DNA of 52,355 nt from Bryobacterales bacterium. GTDB lineage: Bacteria > Acidobacteriota > Terriglobia > Bryobacterales > Bryobacteraceae. Both the position numbers and the translations under genes were made by a program. The stretch lies in the NCBI GenBank assembly GCA_020854055.1, contig JADZGD010000024.1:1-52355 (forward strand), read 5' to 3'. The notes beneath the pieces are model-generated. The model was not told the origin of the DNA. It did no database searches and saw only the letters and a list, made by a program, of their open reading frames with translations. This document shows positions 24,032-32,186 of the stretch, in pieces (position 1 is the stretch's first letter; every line of letters starts with the position of its first letter).

Positions 24032-25521
24032 ACCGCCGGCTATTTCTCAGCGCCGGTCTGATCGGACTTTCCAGCAAGGCGGACCGCCGGATTGAAGGCG
24101 GCTTTGTTTTCGAAGACCAGAAGACCGGCCACCTGCTGCGCGACCGCAAGAAGACATTGCCGCGCCCGGCGCGTGAAGTGCGGGTTCCGGTAGTGATCGT
24201 CGGCGGCGGTATCGCCGGACTCTCCGCCGCGTGGGAACTCGACCGGCGCGGCTTCCGGGATTTCGTTCTGCTCGAAATGAATCCACGGGCGGGCGGCAAC
24301 TCGAGGTGGGGCGAGAACACGATTTCACGTTATCCCTGGGCGGCACACTACCTTCCGGTGCCGGACCATGGCGCCACGCTGGTGCGTGAGTTGTGCCAAG
24401 AGCTGGGCCTGTTGAAGGATGGTGCGTGGGACGAGCGCCATCTCTGCTTCTCTCCACAGGAGCGCCTGTTTCAGTATGGCCAGTGGTATGAAGGACTGGA
24501 GCCCACCGGCGCTCCGGGGGCGCACGAGCAATACCGCCGCTTTGAAGAGGCGATGTCGGGGTTTCGCGTCTCGGGTGAGTTTACCATTCCCATGGAGCGC
24601 GGCGGTAAACCATCGGAGCTGGATCGTATTTCGATGGCCGAATGGCTTCGCCGGAATCGCTTCGACGCCCCCGGCCTCGCGTGGTACGTCAACTACGCCT
24701 GCCGGGATGACTATGGCGCCACGGCGGCGGAGACCTCGGCCTGGGCCGGAATTCATTACTTTGCATCGCGCGCGCCGGATGATAAAGGGCCGCTCACCTG
24801 GCCGGAGGGCAACGGCTGGATCCTCGAACGGCTGCTGGCAAAACTCGGACGCTATGTGCGAACCAACGCCCTGGTCTATCGCATTCGCAAGGACGGCCCC
24901 CGGATGCGGGTTACCACGCCGGAGGCGGAGTATTCGGCCGAAGTGGTGATTTACGCCGCGCCCACCTTTACCGCGCCCTATGTGATGGAGAATGCCCCGA
25001 GGGTGGACGATTTCGAGTACTCGCCGTGGCTTACCGCTAACCTGGTGCTCGACCGTTGGCCGAGCGAACGCGGTTTCGAGCCGGCCTGGGATAATGTCAT
25101 CTTACGTTCACCGGGTTTGGGCTACGTGGTGGCGAATCACCAGTCGCTGGCGACGCGCTCCGATGCCTGGGTGTGGACTTATTACACCTCCTTTGCCGAG
25201 GGGGCGCCGGCACAGAATCGCCGCTGGCTCATCGAGCACGACTGGACCTACTGGCGCAACGCAGTTCTGGACGATCTGGCGCGAGCGCATCCCGATATCC
25301 GGCAGTGCGTACGGCGGGTGGACATCTTCCGGATCGGCCATGCCATGATCCGCCCGAAAGTGGGCTTTATCTGGTCCCAACAACGCCAGGCGGTGGCCGG
25401 CGGGAAGGGAAACCTGGTCTTTGCCAACTCGGATCTGAGCGGATTGTCGATCTTCGAAGAAGCGCAGTACCGAGGGGTAACCGCCGCCCGCCGCGCGCTT
25501 CGCCGGATCTCCCGCGGCTAA
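24028..25521 (+). CDS. FAD-dependent amine-oxidase-like enzyme
   Basis: Translation probably starts at TTG 24028 in a TTGA overlap with the previous stop. The N-terminus NRRLFLSAGLIGLSSKADRR resembles a Tat or export leader. The dinucleotide motif VPVVIVGGGIAGLSAAWELD (G59xG61xxG64) is followed by ARAGGNSRW-like residues (PRAGGNSRWGEN), as in the amino-oxidase/protoporphyrinogen-oxidase superfamily. A late FAD-contacting region, LVFANSDLSGLSIFEEAQY, closes the 497-residue protein. Its place directly after the aminopropyltransferase suggests that it oxidises a polyamine product or intermediate; this is inference only. Confidence 0.83.
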   Translation: MNRRLFLSAGLIGLSSKADRRIEGGFVFEDQKTGHLLRDRKKTLPRPAREVRVPVVIVGGGIAGLSAAWELDRRGFRDFVLLEMNPRAGGNSRWGENTISRYPWAAHYLPVPDHGATLVRELCQELGLLKDGAWDERHLCFSPQERLFQYGQWYEGLEPTGAPGAHEQYRRFEEAMSGFRVSGEFTIPMERGGKPSELDRISMAEWLRRNRFDAPGLAWYVNYACRDDYGATAAETSAWAGIHYFASRAPDDKGPLTWPEGNGWILERLLAKLGRYVRTNALVYRIRKDGPRMRVTTPEAEYSAEVVIYAAPTFTAPYVMENAPRVDDFEYSPWLTANLVLDRWPSERGFEPAWDNVILRSPGLGYVVANHQSLATRSDAWVWTYYTSFAEGAPAQNRRWLIEHDWTYWRNAVLDDLARAHPDIRQCVRRVDIFRIGHAMIRPKVGFIWSQQRQAVAGGKGNLVFANSDLSGLSIFEEAQYRGVTAARRALRRISRG

Positions 25522-25705
25522 ACCAGGGTAGCCACGGCGCCGATTTGAGATCCAATCCAAAGCGATTTCAGTTACACTGAGACTGAGGCGGTTGGCAGGC
25601 CGCCTACCCCGTTGTGACCCGGTTTTTGAAAGTCCGTCCAGTACCCACGATCCGATGTGAGTTTCATGCCGAGCCGTTGCCAATGAAGGAGGCTCGTAAC
25701 TAGTC

Positions 25706-26794
25706 ATGGCTCACTACCGCACGGTTCGCGATCTCGACTGGGCATTGCTTCTGTTCGCTCTCATCATTTGCGGGCTGGGCGTACTGCAGATTTACAGTGC
25801 AACTGCCGACTCTGGTAGTGGATCCTGGTGGAAGCAGATCCTGTGGATCTCCATCGGGCTGGTGTTGATGTGGACCATCAGCAGGATCGACTATCACACG
25901 CTCATGGATCATGTCCCGATGATGTACGCGCTTTCGATCGGGACCCTGGCCGCGGTCTTCGTGGTCGGCACCATGGCATTCGGCTCCCGCCGTTGGATCC
26001 CGTTACCGGGTGGATTTCACTTTCAGATTTCGGAATTCATCAAAGTGGTGCTGGTGCTGCTGATTGCCCGGTACATGACGCAACTGCAAACGCACGAGCT
26101 GGAGGTCCGGGATCTGTTGAAGCTAGGGGCTTTAGTGGGTTTGCCGATGGTGATGGTGATGAAGCAACCCGACCTCGGAACGTCCTTGACCTATGTGCCG
26201 ATACTCGCCGCGGGCGTGCTGCTGGCCGGATTGCGCTGGCAGTACCTGGCTGTGATTCTCGTCTGCCTGGCGCTGGTCATTCCCGTCAGTTGGCATTTTC
26301 TGAAAGATTATCAGAAGGCGCGCCTGGTCAGTTTCAACGACCCGACGGCCGATCCCCGGGGCAGTGGCTATCAGGTGATTCAATCGCGGATCGCCGTTGG
26401 CGCCGGGGGGATCTGGGGACGCGGTGTAACCCGGGGCACACAGACGCAGTTGGGCTTTCTCCCGGTGGCGCCGATGGATTTTATTTTTTCGGCCTTCGCC
26501 GAAGAGCATGGATTCGTAGGTGTTGTGGTAGTGTTAGGTTTGTACTTTCTGCTGATCATGCAGATCGTGCAAAACGCGCAGATGTCGCCCGATCGTGCCG
26601 GCATGTTTATTTGCATGGGGATCGCGGCGCTGGTGCTGTTTCACGTGTTGGTGAATATCGGAATGGTTGTCGGCAGGATGCCTGTTACGGGTATTCCACT
26701 ACCGCTGATGAGCTACGGTGGATCCAGCACGTTTACAACGTTTTTGTTGCTGGGGCTGGTCAATAATGTACGGCTCCGGCGATTCGTGAACTGA
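25706..26794 (+). CDS. rodA: Rod-shape SEDS glycosyltransferase RodA
   Basis: The 362-residue product has about ten helices and SEDS-family landmarks: GLGVLQIYSAT, GSRRWIPLPGGFHFQISEFI, a loop with KQPDLGTSLTYVPILAAGVL, then GSGYQVIQSRIAVGAGGIWG, FIFSAFAEEHGFVG and GIPLPLMSYGGSS. RodA polymerises lipid II during cell elongation together with a class B PBP. AAGGAGG lies at 25686-25692, about 13 nt before the ATG, rather far. No mreB, mreC or PBP2 gene is next to it, so it is detached from the usual mre cluster, or its partners lie elsewhere. The 184-nt gap upstream contains a GGCGG/CCGCC stem near 25588. Confidence 0.95.
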   Translation: MAHYRTVRDLDWALLLFALIICGLGVLQIYSATADSGSGSWWKQILWISIGLVLMWTISRIDYHTLMDHVPMMYALSIGTLAAVFVVGTMAFGSRRWIPLPGGFHFQISEFIKVVLVLLIARYMTQLQTHELEVRDLLKLGALVGLPMVMVMKQPDLGTSLTYVPILAAGVLLAGLRWQYLAVILVCLALVIPVSWHFLKDYQKARLVSFNDPTADPRGSGYQVIQSRIAVGAGGIWGRGVTRGTQTQLGFLPVAPMDFIFSAFAEEHGFVGVVVVLGLYFLLIMQIVQNAQMSPDRAGMFICMGIAALVLFHVLVNIGMVVGRMPVTGIPLPLMSYGGSSTFTTFLLLGLVNNVRLRRFVN

Positions 26795-27065
26795 AGCGGC
26801 TGAGCTGGAATTCGGCCAAGGTATTGAGGGTTAAGGGTTTTTGGTTTTCGACGAGTTGAACTTTGGGAGTGTTCGAGATTGCTCCGCTCCCTGAGATCCT
26901 CGAAAAGGTTTAGCGGTATCGCATTGCCCGGGCCGAAGCCGGGCCTGACATTGAGAACCTACCCCCGGCCCCTATCCTGGACCGTCTTTTCATGATTCAG
27001 CTTCTTCATTGCCGGCTAACCCGGCGTAGCGCCCGATCCCATGGGGTAGGGCCAGGAGAACTTGA
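26795..27065 (+). promoter_or_regulatory. Long leader upstream of the RNase E/G gene with two hairpins
   Basis: The 271-nt gap contains a 6-bp hairpin GCCCGG/CCGGGC (26926-26931 and 26939-26944) and, closer to the gene, a smaller GCCGG/CCGGC hairpin near 27013-27027. AGGAGA precedes the ATG. RNase E-type genes are autoregulated through structured leaders in other bacteria, so this leader may be an RNase target; no promoter boxes are convincing. Confidence 0.35.
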
Positions 27066-29651
27066 ATGGGAAAAGAATTAGTTATTTCATCCAACCGCCA
27101 CGAAACCAAGGTGGCGGTCCTCGAAGATGACCAACTGGTGGAGGTTTACTTCCAGCGATCGAATGAATACTCGCTTGCCGGGAGTATCCATAAGGGCCGC
27201 GTAACGCGCGTTTTGCCGGGAATGCAATCCGCCTTTGTCGATTTGGGGCTGGATCGCGACACGTTTCTCTATGTTTCTGATTTTTTTGAAGAACATGAGG
27301 AATATGACCGTATTACCACGGAGGATCGCGGACGTGAGCGAGGACGTGAGAGGGATCGCGAGCGGGAGCGGGAGCGCGAACCGGAACGGCCTGCCGCCGG
27401 TGCTGCCGGGGAAATCCATTCGGTAACGGCAGCGGCCGCCACGCCGGTTGAGGCGGAGGCTGCCGGTGAAGCCGAACCGGGCGTTGCGCAGCCGGGCGAA
27501 GATCGGGAAGCTGGCGACCGCCGCGTCCGCCGGTCGCGGCGCCGCCGGAATCGAGGTCGTGGGTTCCCCGACTCCAAGTATGTATCGGATGTTTCCGCGT
27601 CGGAGACCGAGCCCGAGCCCGTGCCCGAGGCCGAACCCGAATCCGAACCCAGGCCGGAGTCCCCAGACGCAACGGTGGGCCAGGAGGACTTCATGGTGCT
27701 GCCCGGCGAGTCTCTGGCCAAGTACACACGTTCACCGGACGAATATGGCGAATCCGAACTGGCCAAGGAAGTTGACGCAGCCCTGGAAGTGCCGGACAAT
27801 GACGAAGCTGCCGTGGAAGTTGTGGTTGAAGAACCCTCGGCCGAGGCTGAATTCACCGATGCAGCGGCCGCCGGCGGCGTGACGGTGATCGAATCGGCGC
27901 AATCGGTTGAAGCCGCCGCCGAGACGTCGGAGTTATCCGAGGATGAACTGGATGAACTGCGGGAAGATCTGATCTCCGCCGATCTGGAACCGGCGGCGGA
28001 AGCAGCGCCGCAACCGGAGACCCAACAAGAAGCCGAACCCGTCGCCACGGTTGTGGAAGACGAACTCCAGGCTGCTCTCGAACAGGTGAAAACGGCGGTC
28101 AGCGGGGAACAGCAGGAGCCGGCCGCCGCAGATACCGTGGAGTCCGAAGTCGAACCGGCTCGAACTCCGCAAAGCCTGACCGCTACGTTGCGGGAGCAGG
28201 GCCAGACTTCGCGTTACCTGCATCGAGGGTCGCGCCGGATGCGCCGCAAGATGCGCGGCGGGCAGTACGAAGGGCAAAGCGAGACCCGTTCCGAAAGCCG
28301 CACTTTCGAAACGCAGCCCGAACCGCGTGACACTGAGCCGCGCAGCCAGTCTCGCGCGGAGGGCACCGAGCGGCCCTCTCGCGACTCGCGTGAGACCCGT
28401 GACCAGCGGGGCGACCTCAAATCGGCTCACCGCCCCGAACGCGCTCCGCTGCCTTCGATCACCGACCTTTTGAAAGAAGGCCAGGAGATTATTGTCCAGA
28501 TTGCCAAGGAGCCGCTGGGGCAGAAAGGCGCCCGCATCACCTCCCATATCGCTCTGCCCGGCCGCTATGTAGTCTATATGCCGACGCTTGAGCATATGGG
28601 CGTCTCGCGCAAGATCGAGTCCGATGAAGAGCGTTACCGGCTGAAGCGGATTCTGCAGGCGCACCACTCCGGCGTTCCCGGCGGCTACATTGTGCGCACG
28701 GCCGGAGCCGGCAAGAGCGAGAACGAGATTGCGGCCGACATGGAGTTTCTCTATAACCTCTGGCTGGATATTCGCCAGAAGGCCGAACGTCTGCCGGCAC
28801 CCGCTCTGTTGCATCACGATCTGGAGATCGTGCAGCGAATCCTGCGCGACCAGTTGACGGAGAATTTCAAGACCATCTGGTCCGACAGCGAAGAGATCTA
28901 TGAGAGCGTGTTACGGTTCGTACAGCGGTTTCAGCCGGCGTTGGTCAACCGTGTGAAACTGTACACCCGGCCCTCCCCGATCTTTGACGCCTTCAATATC
29001 ACTCAGGAGTTGGAGAAGGCCTTGCGGCCCAAGGTCTGGTTGCGCTCCGGCGGCTACATCGTGATCAACCAGACCGAGGCGCTGGTGGCGATCGATGTCA
29101 ACACCGGTAAGTTTGTCGGCAAGTCGAATCGCCTGGAAGACACGATCGTAAAGACCAACACCGAAGCGGTGAAGGAGATTGTCCGCCAGGTGCGGTTGCG
29201 CGATCTGGGCGGCATCATCGTGATTGACTTCATCGACATGGACGAGCGCAAGAACCGGCAGAAAGTGATGCAGGCGCTCGAAGAGGCCATGCACGCCGAC
29301 CGCGCTCCGTACAAGATCCTGCAGTTTAATGACTTCGGGCTGGTTGCGATCACCCGCAAGAGGGTCAAGCAGAGCCTGGAGCGGACGCTGTGTTCGCCGT
29401 GCCCGCATTGTGAAGGCGCTGGTTATGTCAAGAGTGTCGCCACCGTGATCAGTGAAATCCTACAGGAAGCGGTGAAGCTGGCCAAGGTGGTGAGTGGACC
29501 GAACGCGGTGCTGCGGGTGAACCCGGAAGTCGCCAGGATGTTAAAATCCACCGAGAACCGCTACCTGGAAGAACTGGAAGAGATTCTCGGCCGGCCGGTG
29601 CTGGTGACCAGCGACGCCCTGCTGCACCAGGAGAAATTCGACCTCGCCTGA
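27066..29651 (+). CDS. rng: Ribonuclease E/G with a large disordered insertion in its S1 domain
   Basis: Residues 1-76 start like RNase E/G (KELVISSNRHETKVAVLED ... IHKGRVTRVLPGMQSAFVDL). The S1 domain then breaks at about residue 77 and resumes at about 460 (LPSITDLLKEGQEIIVQIAK). The insert of about 380 residues is low-complexity: Arg/Glu repeats (RERGRERDRERERERE), acidic Ala/Glu stretches and an Arg/Ser-rich end. The catalytic part is complete: VAIDVNTGKF with Asp677, VIDFIDM with Asp721, and the zinc-link CPHCEGAG (Cys779, Cys782). The protein ends soon after, with no C-terminal scaffold like that of E. coli RNase E. It should process and decay mRNA and tRNA precursors; cca follows 3 nt downstream. 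Confidence 0.93.
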   Translation: MGKELVISSNRHETKVAVLEDDQLVEVYFQRSNEYSLAGSIHKGRVTRVLPGMQSAFVDLGLDRDTFLYVSDFFEEHEEYDRITTEDRGRERGRERDREREREREPERPAAGAAGEIHSVTAAAATPVEAEAAGEAEPGVAQPGEDREAGDRRVRRSRRRRNRGRGFPDSKYVSDVSASETEPEPVPEAEPESEPRPESPDATVGQEDFMVLPGESLAKYTRSPDEYGESELAKEVDAALEVPDNDEAAVEVVVEEPSAEAEFTDAAAAGGVTVIESAQSVEAAAETSELSEDELDELREDLISADLEPAAEAAPQPETQQEAEPVATVVEDELQAALEQVKTAVSGEQQEPAAADTVESEVEPARTPQSLTATLREQGQTSRYLHRGSRRMRRKMRGGQYEGQSETRSESRTFETQPEPRDTEPRSQSRAEGTERPSRDSRETRDQRGDLKSAHRPERAPLPSITDLLKEGQEIIVQIAKEPLGQKGARITSHIALPGRYVVYMPTLEHMGVSRKIESDEERYRLKRILQAHHSGVPGGYIVRTAGAGKSENEIAADMEFLYNLWLDIRQKAERLPAPALLHHDLEIVQRILRDQLTENFKTIWSDSEEIYESVLRFVQRFQPALVNRVKLYTRPSPIFDAFNITQELEKALRPKVWLRSGGYIVINQTEALVAIDVNTGKFVGKSNRLEDTIVKTNTEAVKEIVRQVRLRDLGGIIVIDFIDMDERKNRQKVMQALEEAMHADRAPYKILQFNDFGLVAITRKRVKQSLERTLCSPCPHCEGAGYVKSVATVISEILQEAVKLAKVVSGPNAVLRVNPEVARMLKSTENRYLEELEEILGRPVLVTSDALLHQEKFDLA

Positions 29652-29654
29652 TCC

Positions 29655-30974
29655 GTGGACAACGCCGCCCAACAACTGGCCGTTCGTATCGTCCGGCTGT
29701 TAGGTGCGAATGGCCACCAGGCCTGGCTGGTGGGCGGCTGCGTCCGGGACCTGTTGCTGGGGATTCCCGCGACCGACTTCGACGTTTCCACCGACGCGCG
29801 TCCGGAACGAGTTCTCCAATTGTTCCCCGGCGCCCGCAAGGTGGGGGCGCACTTTGGCGTCGTTCTAGTGGTGGAAGGTGAAGCCCAGGTGGAAGTGGCT
29901 ACATTCCGCTCCGACCACTCGTACAGCGACCATCGGCGTCCGGACAGGGTGGAGTTTGAGACTTCGGCCGAGCGGGATGTCCTCCGCCGTGATTTCACGA
30001 TCAACGCTCTGCTGCTCGATCCCGAATCGGGCGAGGTGCGGGACTATGTAGGCGGGCGGGACGACCTGTCGCGGCGCGGTGTCCGCGCCATTGGCGATCC
30101 GGAGCGGCGATTCGGCGAGGACTACCTGCGAATGTTGCGGGCAGTTCGTTTCGCCGCGCGGTTGGGCTTTGTGCTCGATGAGGATACGGCCCGCGCCATC
30201 GGCCGGATGCGTTCGCTGGTGCATGGCGTAGCCGCGGAGCGTGTTCGCGACGAGGTGACGCGGATTCTCACCGAGGGGGGCGCGCGGCACGGCTTCGAAC
30301 TGTTGGATTCGACCGGGCTGCTCACGGAGATTCTTCCCGAGGTGAGCGCCATGAAGGGTGTCGCGCAGCCGCCCGAGTTCCATCCCGAGGGAGATGTCTG
30401 GACCCATACGCTGCTGATGCTGGAGCGCTTACCGGCGGGGGTCAGCCCGGAGCTGGCGCTTGGGGTCCTGCTACACGATGCCGGTAAACCATCCACGTTC
30501 CGCGCCGCCGCGCGGATCCGCTTCGATGGCCACGTGGAGGCCGGTGTGCTGGCTGCCCGCCGGATTCTGGAGCGCCTGCGCTTTTCGCACGATGAATGCC
30601 GCCAGGTGCTGGCGTTGGTCGAGAACCATATGAAATTCAAGGATGTTCCGGCGATGCGGGAAAGCACACTGAAGCGCTTTCTGCGGATGGAACGCTTCGA
30701 TGAGCACCTGGAGTTACACCGCTTGGATTGCCTGGCGAGCCACGGCCACCTGGAAACCTACGAGTTTGTCCGGACCAGACTCCGGCAGTTGTCTTCCGAG
30801 CAGATTCGCCCTCCGAGGCTGATCGGCGGCAGAGACCTGATTGGGGCCGGCTACACGCCTGGGCCGGCATTTGCGACCACTCTTCAGGCGGTAGAGGATG
30901 CACAACTCGAGGGCCGGATTCAAACCCGGGATGAAGCGCTCGAACTGGCGCGGCAACTGCTCGGACCCGATTAA
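29655..30974 (+). CDS. cca: CCA-adding tRNA nucleotidyltransferase with HD domain
   Basis: GTG start 3 nt after the RNase stop. The 439-residue product has the class II nucleotidyltransferase signature LVGGCVRDLLLG (Gly27-Gly28, Arg31-Asp32) and TDFDVST (Asp41, Asp43), then RRDFTINAL and the neck helix FGEDYLRMLRAVRFAARL. An HD phosphohydrolase domain follows (LGVLLHDAGKPSTF ... FDGHVEAGVLAARRILERL). It adds or repairs tRNA 3'-CCA; poly(A) polymerase is the usual alternative, but length and domain order favour a CCA or partial-CCA enzyme. Both tRNAs in this window encode CCA, which suggests mainly a repair role. Confidence 0.9.
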   Translation: MDNAAQQLAVRIVRLLGANGHQAWLVGGCVRDLLLGIPATDFDVSTDARPERVLQLFPGARKVGAHFGVVLVVEGEAQVEVATFRSDHSYSDHRRPDRVEFETSAERDVLRRDFTINALLLDPESGEVRDYVGGRDDLSRRGVRAIGDPERRFGEDYLRMLRAVRFAARLGFVLDEDTARAIGRMRSLVHGVAAERVRDEVTRILTEGGARHGFELLDSTGLLTEILPEVSAMKGVAQPPEFHPEGDVWTHTLLMLERLPAGVSPELALGVLLHDAGKPSTFRAAARIRFDGHVEAGVLAARRILERLRFSHDECRQVLALVENHMKFKDVPAMRESTLKRFLRMERFDEHLELHRLDCLASHGHLETYEFVRTRLRQLSSEQIRPPRLIGGRDLIGAGYTPGPAFATTLQAVEDAQLEGRIQTRDEALELARQLLGPD

Positions 30975-31108
30975 GCCGGCCGGTAGCTGAAGACCATATA
31001 CAAAACCACGGCGACGATGAAGAAAATGGCCGATGCGGCTACAAATTCGAGGTAGGCAACGGTACGCCGTTCGGTATCGTCGCTATGGTGTCTGGACGCT
31101 TCGTGCAT
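30971..31108 (-). CDS. 45-residue single-helix membrane protein
   Basis: Reading the reverse strand from ATG 31108 gives 45 residues: a polar start MHEASRHHSDDTERRT, one hydrophobic helix (VAYLEFVAASAIFFIVAVVL) and a short basic end (YRPA). GGGAGG precedes the ATG by about 10 nt, supporting translation. The stop overlaps the end of cca on the opposite strand. I know no named family; small proteins of this form are often missed in annotation. Confidence rests on the Shine-Dalgarno, the charge/helix layout and the otherwise empty intergenic region. Confidence 0.6.
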   Translation of the reverse strand: MHEASRHHSDDTERRTVAYLEFVAASAIFFIVAVVLYMVFSYRPA

Positions 31109-31350
31109 CGTCTAGAAACCTCCCGTCACTGGTATTCTGCGCCTGGCCGGGGAGGGTGTCAAGCCCACCGGGAATGCAACGGCCGTTTCGCAAAATCGCG
31201 CAGCGGGATGCCCGCACGCGCCGCCACCTCCCGGCGCCGGCCGGATTGTGCAAACCCCCGTGTATACTGGTGTTCCAAGCGCTTTTCTGGCGCCGCGCAA
31301 TGGTCGCAGAAGCGCGTATGTGGTACTGGTGTAGGTAAGGAGGGGATGTG

Positions 31351-31914
31351 ATGGCCAAGAGAATGATCCTTCACGATTCGCGATTGGCCGGCACTGCGCC
31401 GCACATTGCGCAAAACATTTACGTCGTCGACGGCAACGTTAACATTGAGCATTGCGTCGGCTGGGTCGCAACCTATGCGCGCTCGCAGGGCCGCTTGGAT
31501 GAACTGCTGGTGATGTGCCACGGATATGAAGCGGACTGGGACCTGACCAGGCAGCAGTGTACCGGAATCGAGGTCGGCGGTTTCGGTCTGCATCTTTGCA
31601 AGCAGGGGCTGGGTCTGAACAATGTGAGCCTCGTGGCGGCATGGCTGGGCTTGATAAAGCGCATCACCGTGTATGCCTGCGCACCGGCCGGAACCGGCCG
31701 GGGAAACGAGGGCACGGTGGCCGATGGCCGCCGTTTCATGGGTGAACTGGCGATGTGGAGCGGCGCCGAAGTGATTGCCGCCCAAAACACCCAGTACTAC
31801 TCCACCGGGTCTTGGTCATCCCGTATCGATTTCGGAGCGTGGGAAGGACCCGTCTTCCGCTTCGACCCGAATACCGGAAGGTACGCTCAGATCTTGGCCT
31901 TGCCGATGGCGTAA
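31351..31914 (+). CDS. Hypothetical protein with caspase-like His/Cys pattern
   Basis: AAGGAGGGG (31337-31345) places the start at ATG 31351, giving 187 residues; the GTG three bases earlier is too close to it. The sequence has a beta-strand plus His (DELLVMCHGYEAD, His57) and a later strand plus Cys (LIKRITVYACAPAGTGRGNE, Cys110), the arrangement of the clan CD (caspase/CHAT/DUF4347-like) dyad. GFGLHLCKQGLGLNNVSLVA lies between them and AMWSGAEVIAAQNTQYY after. No signal peptide is present. I cannot confirm the fold by eye; an inactive relative or unrelated protein is possible. It is a single gene with a TATACT-like box at 31263-31268. Confidence 0.6.
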   Translation: MAKRMILHDSRLAGTAPHIAQNIYVVDGNVNIEHCVGWVATYARSQGRLDELLVMCHGYEADWDLTRQQCTGIEVGGFGLHLCKQGLGLNNVSLVAAWLGLIKRITVYACAPAGTGRGNEGTVADGRRFMGELAMWSGAEVIAAQNTQYYSTGSWSSRIDFGAWEGPVFRFDPNTGRYAQILALPMA

Positions 31915-32045
31915 CACCTGGCAGGCGAATCAACTGCCGAACCTTTCGGTTCCACGGGCGGCCACCGCGGTGGCTGGCTGCGGTGGCGCGCAGTGAAGCG
32001 TCCGGGCACGTTTTTCCGAAACCGCTGGCCGGAGATGAGTGCATG

Positions 32046-32074
32046 TTTGCGCTACGCACCGGCAATGGTAAACT
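32046..32074 (+). promoter_or_regulatory. Promoter of tRNA-Cys
   Basis: TTTGCG (32046-32051) and TAAACT (32069-32074) are 17 bp apart; initiation would fall about 3-5 nt before the mature tRNA 5' end at 32084, a common arrangement for solitary tRNA genes. Confidence 0.5.
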
Positions 32075-32083
32075 GAAGACGTT

Positions 32084-32158
<75 letters not shown>

Positions 32159-32186
32159 TCCGCCAGTCACATCTCTTCTGTTTCCG

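Noticed and set aside
25522..25705. Possible riboswitch upstream of rodA
   Set aside because: Only a GGCGG/CCGCC stem is visible; no known riboswitch core could be matched.
27340..27400. Possible DNA repeat array in the RNase gene
   Set aside because: The gagcgg/gagcgc-like units encode Arg/Glu repeats in frame; they are coding low complexity, not a CRISPR or regulatory array.
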